From CBDUBH01 sp965365345 (GTDB lineage Bacteria; Bacteroidota; Ignavibacteria; Ignavibacteriales; SURF-24): a DNA stretch of 38,943 nt. The notes under the pieces are model-generated. The model was not told the origin of the DNA. It was given only the letters and a program-made list of their open reading frames with translations, and did not search any database. Where the stretch lies: contig CBDUBH010000023.1 in NCBI GenBank assembly GCA_965365345.1, positions 1 through 38,943 of the forward strand, read 5' to 3'. The translations under genes were made by a program, and so were the position numbers. The number at the start of each line of letters is the position of its first letter. Within the stretch, counting starts at the first letter, position 1. This document shows positions 26,848 to 35,220 of the stretch, one piece after another.

Positions 26848-27924
26848 TTGATAAATCAAGTTTTATATTATGAATATTTAGGAAATTCAGTTTATAATTA
26901 TTTAATAGCTTTGGCAATTTTTCTAATTATAATTGCCGCAGTTCAAATTTTCAAAGGCATTTTTTTAAAAAGATTTAAAAAATGGGCTGAAAAAACCGAA
27001 ACGGCAATTGATGATTTTGTAATTGTTCAGCTCGAAAAATTTATAATTCCCGCTTTTTATTTCCTGGCAATTTATTTCGCAGTAAATTCTCTTCATTTAT
27101 CCCAAGCAGCGCAAAATTCGGTAAAATATATTTCGGTGGTAATATTTACTTTTCTTGCAATTAGATTTTTTTCGTTGATCATTAATTATTCAATCAGATA
27201 TGTTTGGGAAAAAAAACAATCAGCTGAAAAAAATCCTGCGCAAATTAAAGGCGTTTCAAGTTTAGTAAGTTTGCTTATCTGGGCAATAGGAATTGTTTTT
27301 CTTTTAGATAATTTGGGATTTGAAATTTCTGCGGTAATTACCGGACTCGGAATTGGAGGTATTGCTGTTGCGTTGGCAGCGCAGGCAATTTTGGGAGATC
27401 TTTTTGGTTATTTTGTAATATTTTTTGATAAACCTTTTCAGATCGGCGATTTTATAATTGTCGATGATAAAATGGGAACAGTTGAAAAAGTAGGGATCAA
27501 AACAACAAGAGTTAACAGCATTAGCGGCGAACAGATCATTTTTTCAAATTCAAATTTAACAAATTCAAGAATTCACAATTACAAAAGAATGGAAAAACGC
27601 AGAGTCCTTTTCAAACTCGGCGTAACATATCAAACAAAACCGGAGCATTTAAAAGAAATTCCGCAGATTATAAAAAGTATAATTGAAGAGTATGAAATTG
27701 CGGTTTATGACCGTGCACATTTTTTATCTTACGGCGATTTCAGTTTAATTTTCGAAGTAGTTTATTTTGTGTTAAGTTCAGAATTTGTAAAATACGCCGA
27801 AGTTCATCATAATATAAACATCAGAATCTTTGAAGAATTTGAAAAACGCGGAATTGAATTTGCTTACCCAACTCAAACAATTTTCATGGAAAATTCTAAC
27901 CCAAAAACAAATTTGATCAATTAA
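26848..27924 (+). CDS. MscS-family mechanosensitive ion channel
   Basis: An inner-membrane channel that opens under osmotic downshift. The 358 residues have about five membrane segments (about 16-36, 51-72, 89-109, 132-150 and the pore helix 155-190). The pore-lining helix shows the Gly/Ala packing of MscS (GLGIGGIAVALAAQ), followed by the beta domain (DKPFQIGDFI, KVGIKTTRV, IFSNSNLTNSRI) and a cytoplasmic C-terminal domain. The first codon at 26848 is TTG; GGAGG at 26839-26843 supports it. An ATG at 26837 in another phase leads to an immediate stop. Confidence 0.93.
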   Translation: MINQVLYYEYLGNSVYNYLIALAIFLIIIAAVQIFKGIFLKRFKKWAEKTETAIDDFVIVQLEKFIIPAFYFLAIYFAVNSLHLSQAAQNSVKYISVVIFTFLAIRFFSLIINYSIRYVWEKKQSAEKNPAQIKGVSSLVSLLIWAIGIVFLLDNLGFEISAVITGLGIGGIAVALAAQAILGDLFGYFVIFFDKPFQIGDFIIVDDKMGTVEKVGIKTTRVNSISGEQIIFSNSNLTNSRIHNYKRMEKRRVLFKLGVTYQTKPEHLKEIPQIIKSIIEEYEIAVYDRAHFLSYGDFSLIFEVVYFVLSSEFVKYAEVHHNINIRIFEEFEKRGIEFAYPTQTIFMENSNPKTNLIN

Positions 27925-27975
27925 AATTATTCGCAAATTTTTCATTAAAATTATCAGATTTACCATTGTAAAAAA

Positions 27976-28003
27976 GTAGGGATGCAGCTTGCTGTATCCC
28001 TAC
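27976..28003. repeat. 28-bp palindrome, dispersed family member 3
   Basis: GTAGGGATGCAGC (27976-27988) pairs with GCTGTATCCCTAC (27991-28003), with one mismatch, around TT. It shares the GTAG(A/G)GA end and length with the elements at 6830 and 15838. A short T run follows at 28007-28012, so it might also terminate mscS transcription. It lies in the 350-bp gap before the protease gene, which also holds the repeats at 28044 and 28081 and otherwise nothing I recognise. Confidence 0.7.
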
Positions 28004-28043
28004 ACATTTTTTAAATATCGATTTCAAAATTTGTAAGCCTCCC

Positions 28044-28067
28044 GATTCCCGACTTAGCAAGAATGAC
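28044..28067. repeat. Degenerate GATTCCCGACTT palindrome copy
   Basis: GATTCCCGACTTAGCAAGAATGAC resembles the element at 18805-18828 (GATTCCGGACTTCGCCGG and on), with several differences that weaken the stem. Given in part here. Both are intergenic. It looks like a decayed copy of the same repeat. Confidence 0.5.
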
Positions 28068-28080
28068 GGATTAATTGAAC

Positions 28081-28103
28081 AATCTTTTAATCTTTGAATC
28101 ATT
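28081..28103. repeat. Inverted variant of the ATTCAAAGAT repeat
   Basis: On the minus strand this reads GATTCAAAGATTAAAAGATT, a variant of the 16-bp unit seen at 6776 and 12061, in the opposite orientation. Confidence 0.4.
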
Positions 28104-28274
28104 AAAATTAGTCACAAAAAAATCTCCGCGATTATTTCCTCAAGTGTTTAATATTAACCAAACTTTATTTTTCAGGAAATTTAATATTCCGTTTTTAGAT
28201 CCTAAATCAAATTTTTTATTGGCATTTCAATTGAGTTGTAAAGTTTGAAAAGTTGAACAAAAGAAAAGATTGAA

Positions 28275-30500
28275 ATGACCAAAATTAAGTTTATTCTGAT
28301 ATTTTTGCTTGCAAGCTTAACAATGCGCGCTGAAGAAGTTCTGAAAACTCCCTCAAAATCAACTCCTACTTTTTTTGCAATTGTTGTTGACGAACAAACT
28401 TATCTTAATACCGATGGCGCAGTTGATGTTTATAAAGAATCTGTTGAAAATGACGGACTTGGAACTTACATTTTGGTAAACGATTGGAAAAATCCTCAAC
28501 AAGTTAAAGATGCAATTGTAAAACTTTACAAAGAATTTAAAACTTTGGAAGGCGTTGTTTTTATTGGTGATATTCCAATTCCAATGATCTCTGACGCAAA
28601 ACATTTAACTTCATCAGATAAATTAGACCGTTCAACTTACGGCTCGCTTAAAAGAAATTCAGTTCCTTCAGATAGATTTTATGATGATTTCGATCTTAAA
28701 TTCAGATATTTAAATCCCGATAAAAGAAATTCACTTTATCATTATTATTCGCTTTTGCCTGATTCACCGCAAAAAATTGAAAGAGAAATATACAGCGCGA
28801 GAATCAAGCCTTCTGAAGGCGGAGTTTCAAAATATGAAAAGATCAAAAATTATCTTTTAAAAGTTGCCGAACTTAAAAAAGTTAAAAATCCGCTTGATAA
28901 CGCTCTAGTTTTTACCGGTTACGGTTATCATTCAGAATCAATAACTTCATGGAGCGATGAGCAGCTTTCTTTAAAAGAAGAATTTCCGCAGTTATTTAAA
29001 CCCGGCGGAAAATTGAAAAAATTAAATCATACGATGAACAATTATTCCGTAAAAGATATGCTTTTACGTGAACTTCAGGAAAAAGATCTGGATCTTGCAA
29101 TTTTTCACGCTCACGGTGATGAAGATGTTCAATATCTAAATAAAGATGCTGCTTTTTCCAAAACTCAAGATCAAATTGAAGCGGTTAAAAAAAGTTTAAG
29201 AAATAAAGTCCGTGAATCAATTTACGCGGGAAATTCTGCCGAAAAAGCGATTGATGAACTTTCTAAAAAATATGACGCGCCAAAAGAATGGTTTGAAGGA
29301 ACTTTTGATCATACTCAAATTGTAAAAGATTCCGCTGATGAATATTCAAAAAATATTTATATAAAAGATATCCGCAAAATTGCACCGCAGCCGAAATTTA
29401 TCATTTTTGATCAATGTTATAACGGCGCTTTTCATGAAGATAAATACATTGCCGGCGAATACATTTTTGGTAATGGAAATTCAGTTGCGGGAATCGGAAA
29501 TTCAACTACTGTTTTACAGGATCAATGGTCAGGCGAATTTATTGGGTTATTAAGTTACGGAGTTAGATTCGGAGTTCTACACAAAAAAAATAACATGCTT
29601 GAATCTCATTTAATCGGCGACCCGACTTTTCATTTTGAATCCGTAAGCGATCTTAACGTAAATAATTTGATAACTTTGAACACAAACAATGTTGAATTCT
29701 GGCAGAAAATGTTATCATCAAATTCAATTCCGTTAAGAAATTTAGCGATTTTCATGCTTTACAAAAATTACGGAAACACTTACGAAAAAGATCTTCAGAA
29801 TTATTATTTAAATGAAGAATCAGTTGTAATAAGATTTCACAGTTTGAAATATTTAGCTGAAATAAATTCAACAATTTTTGAAGAATTATTAAAAATTTCC
29901 ATAAATGATCCTTTTGAATATATAAGAAGAATTTCGGCAGTTTGGATGGGGAAAGTTGGCAGGGAAGAATATATTCCTTTGATGGCAAAACAATTAATTT
30001 CTGATGAATCTGAAAGAGTGATCTTCAATTTACGCCGTTCAATTGTTTTGATCGATCCCGAAGCTGCATATCATCAAGTTTCAAAAGAAATTGATAATAT
30101 TCCCGTGCTTGCGCAAAAAAATGATCTGAAAGATCATTACAAAAAGATAATGCTTAATTCAAATAAATGGCTTAATGAAGAACTTTTAGCAAATATAAAA
30201 GATGATACCGCAAAACCGCGCAAAAAAGTTAAAGAAGCAGTGAATTTCAGGATTTATAATTTCATTCAGGCAGTTCCGGAATTGGTAGATTTAGCAAAAT
30301 CAAATAAGGAAGAATCCGTTACAAGAGTTGCAATTTTGGATGCTTTGGGATATTACGGATTTGCACATAACCGCGAAATAATTATCAGCGGATGCGATGA
30401 AATAATTAAAGATTCCAAAACTCCTAAATCAGTTAAACAAGAAGCTTTAAAAACTAAAAACAGAATTTTAGCGGGATTAAATAATCCGCTTACCTCGTAA
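28275..30500 (+). CDS. Exported caspase-fold (C25/gingipain-like) cysteine protease with helical-repeat tail
   Basis: A 741-residue protein with a signal peptide (hydrophobic residues 5-15, likely cleavage near residue 19). Residues about 30-455 look like a clan CD peptidase of the C25 type: a strand VVFIGDIPIP near 94-103, the catalytic His in FHAHGDED (H280), and the catalytic Cys in IIFDQCYNGAF (C381), followed by a GNS/GDP segment. The spacing of His and Cys is 101 residues, far more than in gingipains, because a charged, probably helical segment (about 290-365) is inserted. Residues about 480-741 are alpha-helical repeats of HEAT type. No type IX secretion C-terminal domain is visible. 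Monocistronic by spacing. Substrate unknown. Confidence 0.8.
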   Translation: MTKIKFILIFLLASLTMRAEEVLKTPSKSTPTFFAIVVDEQTYLNTDGAVDVYKESVENDGLGTYILVNDWKNPQQVKDAIVKLYKEFKTLEGVVFIGDIPIPMISDAKHLTSSDKLDRSTYGSLKRNSVPSDRFYDDFDLKFRYLNPDKRNSLYHYYSLLPDSPQKIEREIYSARIKPSEGGVSKYEKIKNYLLKVAELKKVKNPLDNALVFTGYGYHSESITSWSDEQLSLKEEFPQLFKPGGKLKKLNHTMNNYSVKDMLLRELQEKDLDLAIFHAHGDEDVQYLNKDAAFSKTQDQIEAVKKSLRNKVRESIYAGNSAEKAIDELSKKYDAPKEWFEGTFDHTQIVKDSADEYSKNIYIKDIRKIAPQPKFIIFDQCYNGAFHEDKYIAGEYIFGNGNSVAGIGNSTTVLQDQWSGEFIGLLSYGVRFGVLHKKNNMLESHLIGDPTFHFESVSDLNVNNLITLNTNNVEFWQKMLSSNSIPLRNLAIFMLYKNYGNTYEKDLQNYYLNEESVVIRFHSLKYLAEINSTIFEELLKISINDPFEYIRRISAVWMGKVGREEYIPLMAKQLISDESERVIFNLRRSIVLIDPEAAYHQVSKEIDNIPVLAQKNDLKDHYKKIMLNSNKWLNEELLANIKDDTAKPRKKVKEAVNFRIYNFIQAVPELVDLAKSNKEESVTRVAILDALGYYGFAHNREIIISGCDEIIKDSKTPKSVKQEALKTKNRILAGLNNPLTS

Positions 30501-30546
30501 AATTTTAGAATGTAGAATTTTGAATAAATGGGTTTCGGGTGGGAAA

Positions 30547-30611
30547 AATTAAGCCGTCAATTTTGAAAAGTGTATTGGGCGCAAACACTTTCGGGATTAG
30601 GCGGCTTGATT
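30547..30611 (+). other. Two-level hairpin downstream of the protease gene
   Basis: An outer stem AATTAAGCCG/CGGCTTGATT (30547-30556 with 30602-30611, one wobble) encloses an inner stem AAAGTGT/ACACTTT (30567-30573 with 30585-30591) and two internal loops. A weak T run follows. It may be a terminator or a structured 3' RNA. The 355-bp gap up to the aminotransferase gene shows no gene. Confidence 0.45.
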
Positions 30612-30855
30612 GTTTTAAATTTTAAAAACTTCTAAATGAAATTTGAAAATTTCCAAAATCAAAATATCAAATTAAATTGTTTTCCTATTCATACTCATAA
30701 TCATAATCTCTATTTTCCATCCCGCTTAGCATAAAAGCTGAATGCTGATTGCGGAAAGCTAACCGCTAAAAATCATTTCTTTTGAAAAGTCAATTTAAAA
30801 ATTTAATTTTAGAAATTGAAAAAAATAATTTTACAAAAGTTTTACGGGTATTTAA

Positions 30856-32079
30856 ATGAACTATAAAGAAATTAAACCGGCAGTAAGAACCGAAAATATT
30901 ACTTATGCTGTTCGTGATGTTGTTGTTTTGGCAAATCAGGTTGCGCAAACCGGTAAAGAAATGCTGTACTTGAATATCGGCGATCCAAATTTATTCGATT
31001 TTCAAACTCCGCGTTTGATAATTGATGCAACTTACAACGCAATGTTAAAAAATTATAACGGATATTCACCTTCATCGGGAATTAAAGAAGCCGTTAAAGC
31101 AATTGAAGTTGAAGCAAATCAAAAAGGCATTGAAAATGTTCTGGATATTTTTGTTACAACCGGTGCCAGCGAAGCAATTGACCTAGCTTTAACCGCGCTT
31201 GTAAATGAAGGCGAAAATGTTTTAACTCCAACTCCCGGATATCCACTTTATACTGCGGTTTCTTCAAAATTACAATCAATGGAAAATCCGTATTATTTAG
31301 ATGAAGAAAACGGCTGGCAGCCTGATATTGAAGATATTAAAAGTAAAATTAATGATAAAACCCGCGCAATTATTTTGATCAATCCGAATAATCCTACAGG
31401 ATCACTTTGCGGACTTGAAACTTTAAAACAAATTATTGATCTTGCAATTGAACACAATCTTGTAATTTTTGCCGATGAAATTTATGATAAATTAATTTTC
31501 GACGGTAAAAAACATGTTTCAATTGCATCTTTAAGCAAAGAAGCTTCTGTGATCACTTTCGGCGGACTTTCAAAAAATTATATGGCTCCCGGATTCAGAA
31601 TCGGCTGGGGAATTATCAGTGGTCAGCAAGCAGTTTTAAAAAATTACATTGAAGCCATAAATAAATTGTTGCGCGCGAGACTTTCAGCAAATCATCCTGA
31701 ACAATACGCAATTGCTCCTGCTTTACAAAGCGATCATTCGCATCTTACTGAAGCAATGAAAAAATTGACTGTGCGCAGAGATCTGACAGTAAATATGTTG
31801 AATGAAATTCCCGGAATAAGCTGCGTAAAACCTGAAGGCGCATTTTACGCATTTCCAAAAATTCAAGTTGAAGATGATCTTCATTTTGTACAGGAATTGA
31901 TAAAAGCAACCGGTGTTGTTTTGGTTCATGGTTCAGGATTCGGACAAAAACCCGGAACAAATCATTTCAGAGTTGTATTTTTACCGATCGAAGAAACTTT
32001 GACGAAAGCATATCAAAGAATCGGTGAGTTTTACGAAGAATACAAAGTAAAATATTTGAAAGAAATGTTTATAAAATAA
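30856..32079 (+). CDS. PLP-dependent class I aminotransferase (alanine/aspartate type)
   Basis: Fold-type I aminotransferase of 407 residues. The PLP lysine is K240 in GGLSKNYMAPGFRIGWG; NPNNPTG (176-182), DEIY (207-210) and the substrate carboxylate Arg in the C-terminal HFRVVFLP segment are in place. The N-terminal YLNIGDPNLFDFQTP is typical of the AlaA-like branch that makes alanine from pyruvate and glutamate, but the exact amino acid is an inference. Spacing and the terminator at 32137 make it monocistronic. Confidence 0.9.
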   Translation: MNYKEIKPAVRTENITYAVRDVVVLANQVAQTGKEMLYLNIGDPNLFDFQTPRLIIDATYNAMLKNYNGYSPSSGIKEAVKAIEVEANQKGIENVLDIFVTTGASEAIDLALTALVNEGENVLTPTPGYPLYTAVSSKLQSMENPYYLDEENGWQPDIEDIKSKINDKTRAIILINPNNPTGSLCGLETLKQIIDLAIEHNLVIFADEIYDKLIFDGKKHVSIASLSKEASVITFGGLSKNYMAPGFRIGWGIISGQQAVLKNYIEAINKLLRARLSANHPEQYAIAPALQSDHSHLTEAMKKLTVRRDLTVNMLNEIPGISCVKPEGAFYAFPKIQVEDDLHFVQELIKATGVVLVHGSGFGQKPGTNHFRVVFLPIEETLTKAYQRIGEFYEEYKVKYLKEMFIK

Positions 32080-32136
32080 ATTTTTTAAAATTTCATTCCC
32101 GGTTTATCCGAATTTGAAAAATAAAATTTTACATCA

Positions 32137-32168
32137 AAAAATCCCGAAGAAAACTCTTCGGGATTTTT
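32137..32168. terminator. Bidirectional intrinsic terminator
   Basis: A perfect 14-bp stem (AAAAATCCCGAAGA at 32137-32150 with TCTTCGGGATTTTT at 32155-32168) and an AAAC loop, with A and T runs at the ends. It lies between the convergent aminotransferase (+, stop 32079) and propeller gene (-, stop 32175). Confidence 0.95.
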
Positions 32169-32174
32169 GTTTTC

Positions 32175-33838
32175 TTATATAACTTTTAATTCCCACTCAA
32201 ATTCAATTTCTCCGAGAATCATCAAAGTTCCACGATTATCTGGCCAGGGATAATATGAATTTCCTAAATAAATAACATTCTTAAAATCGCTTGTAAAATC
32301 GTGTGGGGTACTTCCCGAGAGCATTCTGTTATAATAATTATTATCATTTAAATAAATAGCAGTTGAACCGATAAAAAGAATATTGTTATCAGGCGAAAAT
32401 TTTAAAGCTCCGCTATTTTGAACTAATGAAAATTTAGAAATTAATTCACCGGATGAACTCCAAATTCTTATGAAATTATCCGACCAATGTTTAGTAGCAA
32501 TTAAACTTCCATCATTACTTATTGCAAACTCTGAAATCAAGGAACCAACATTAAAAGAACTTATTAAACTCCAATCTGTTGTATTCCAAATTTTTACTTC
32601 TGTCATACTATGATCAAAATATGAAAATCCTATATTTCCATTTTTTGAAAATTCTATTTTTCCTGCATTTTCCAAAGTTTTGTAAAGTTGATTTTTATTT
32701 TTACTGAAGTCGAAAATCATTATATCATAATTATTTCCGGGGTTTGCAACAATATATTTTTCATCGGGAGAAAATTTGCAATTACCCACACCGCCATTTT
32801 GAGCAATATTTTGCAAAGTAATTTTGTTTAAATAATCACCTGTAACTGTATTGTAAGTTGAAATTTCTTGTGCATCATTCATGTTCAAATATTTGCTTAT
32901 CAAGAAATAATTCCCTTTTGTACTGATATCAAATGGATTTACCATAGGGCTTGAATCAATTTCGAAAGTTTTGTTAAGGTTCCAAATTTGATTTCCATTT
33001 CTATCAAATTCAACAATAGTCATTTTCTGCGGTTCAGAAGATCCGGTGCCAGTTACATAAGATGCTTTTATATTTTCGCTTTCTAAAAAGAAAATTCTAG
33101 TGTATGAACTAAATCTTTTTTCTTGTAGAAACGAAAACCTCTTTTTAAAGATAAAGTTTTTTCGTAAGGAGTTATTGTATTATTACTGAATGCTTGTATT
33201 CTGTACTGATAAATACTCATCGAATCTAAATTATGATCAATATAAGAAGTTGTGTTTGCAGGTAATGAATCTATAATTTCAAATGGTTTACCGTTAATAC
33301 TTCTTTTCAAAATAAAGCCTTTTTCTGCGGTGGAATTGTCATTCCAGTATAAATATGCATTATTATTTTCCACTTTGCTCCAAGTGTCTTTTACTATTTT
33401 AAAAGTAGGAGTCAGCAATTCTAAATAAACATAAATGTGATGATTGTAATTATCATTTCCAACAGTATCATCATGAAATGCTCTTACCTTATAAAAATAT
33501 GAAACATTCATTTTGATATTAGTTGTATCTTTATAACGTGTAATATTTTCTCCAACTTTCCCTATTATTTCATAGTTTTTGGGATCATAAGAATTTTTGA
33601 CAACCGCTCTTTCAATTACAAATCCGCTTTCGCCTATGCTTTTATCTTTCCAGGAAATTACAACTGAATCTTCTGAAGAGTGAATCAAATTAAACCCAAA
33701 GGGCGCGGTAGGGATATAATTTTCCGATTCGCTGTCATGCATATTATTCAAAATCAAATCAACATCAGGTTCATTACTGCATGAAAAAAACGAGATCAAA
33801 AAAATCAAAATTATATTTGTTAAAATTATTTTTCTCAT
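32175..33838 (-). pseudogene. FN3 + beta-propeller lipoprotein, broken by a frameshift
   Basis: Two frames together form one protein of about 554 residues. The first (33083-33838, 251 aa) has a lipoprotein signal peptide (FFSC lipobox, Cys at about 20) and two fibronectin type III-like domains. The second (32175-33023 as an ATG frame, 282 aa) has WD40-like propeller blades (FSPDEKYIV, FSKNGNIGF, FAISNDGSLIA, FSPDNNILF). The second frame is open upstream through FSSYTRIFFLESENIK, meeting the first at an A6 run (minus strand, 33121-33116). One extra A restores a single frame: length 1664+1 is divisible by 3. Cause may be mutation, sequencing error or slippage. Follows the PEGA gene by 4 nt. Confidence 0.75.
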
Positions 33839-33842
33839 GATT

Positions 33843-35032
33843 TTACAATTTTATTTTCAGATTTATTGAATTATTAGAGTGTCCCGGAACAACTGAATTT
33901 TCTTTTTGATAACTGACATTTATCTTATCTTTTGTTGAATGAAAAACCAAAACATCAAGTAGATTATAAGCATAAACTCCAATCAAAATTCCCGTAGAAA
34001 TATTTTTGAAATTCTTATAATCATAAAGTGAATTATAAGAAGTTTTCATTTCTTCTTTATATTTCAAAACTTCAAGTTCGTTTACCGCATTGTAATAATT
34101 CGTTTGAATTGTTTTGTATTCATCTTGTTTTTCATTGTACGAATTGTTAGCAATAAAAGTTACGGCTCCCGCTGTTAAAAATGATCCTAAAATTGAAACG
34201 CCTTTTATTTTTGGATCATCTGAAAATTGTCCCCAACCGGGAATAATAATTGATTTTAATAATCCGGAAAAAGTAAAAGCGTTTTTCTTAATTTCAATAT
34301 TTGTGGTTGAATTATTATTTACGAAAATCTCGCTTTTAATTTTTTCTTTTGTCGTAAAATTCTCAAATTCCAGTAGATGATTTCCCGCTTCGATCTTTAA
34401 TTCATCGGGATTTACAAAATTCAAATTTGAGCCGTTCAGTTTAATATTATATTTTGAAACTGAATTATCGAATTTTAGCTTTCCCCATTTATAATCCAAC
34501 TTTTTGAAATACTCATGATAAGCCGGCGGAATTAGAATTGTTGAAGTAAAAGTTTTGAAATCTTCTTTTTCAAATTTAATTTCATTTCTGCCGGTTGGGA
34601 TTTTTACTTTTAAGGGAGTTTGACCGATCAAAGAATCATTCAGAAAAATTTTTGCTCCGCTCGGCGAAGTTGTAAAATTCATAATTCCGTATTCTGAATT
34701 TAATACGGGATGAAAATAAAGATTTTGCTTTAAAGGAAATCTCAAAATATTTTTTACTGTAAAAGAATCCTTTTTTATAATCAGGTTATAATTCCCCGGA
34801 GCAAGTTCACAGAATGATAAAGGAGTTTTCCCGATCAAAGTATCATTTAAAAAACTTCAGCATTTACAGGATCTGAATTTACCATTACGTTAAAAGGGAT
34901 TTTTACTGAATCGGAATTTAAATTTGATTTGTCGTTTAGAATTGATCTGGTAAAATTTGTTGAATCGGATTGCTGAAGATTTCCGAAAATTGCTGATGCG
35001 GAAATAAATAAATACAAAAGTAAATTTCGCAT
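33843..35032 (-). pseudogene. PEGA + DUF5683-like envelope protein, broken by a frameshift
   Basis: Two frames form one protein of about 396 residues. The first (34847-35032, 61 aa, ATG start with GAGGGG before it) has a signal peptide and begins a PEGA domain (NSDPVNAEVF). The second (33843-34838) continues it: LNDTLIGKTP, then a second PEGA domain (TTSPSGAKIFLNDSLIGQTP), further beta-rich sequence, and a DUF5683-like C-terminus (IIPGWGQFSDDPKIKG with hydrophobic helices). The break is a T6 run on the minus strand (34854-34849); one more T gives E-V-F-L-N-D in one frame, and 1190+1 is divisible by 3. First gene of an operon with the FN3/propeller gene. PEGA domains are thought to be envelope-related. 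Confidence 0.75.
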
Positions 35033-35220
35033 TGCCCCTCACTAAATGTAATTTGAAAAAAGAAAAATAAATCTTTCATTACAAATTTCAAATTACTTCT
35101 TCCAAAATTCTTAATTCTAACTTTCTCTAATTCTTATTTTTTACTTTCTTGACTACATATTTTCAATTATCTATATTTATAATCTGAATTAATATATCAT
35201 ATTGCCGAATTATATTTTAA

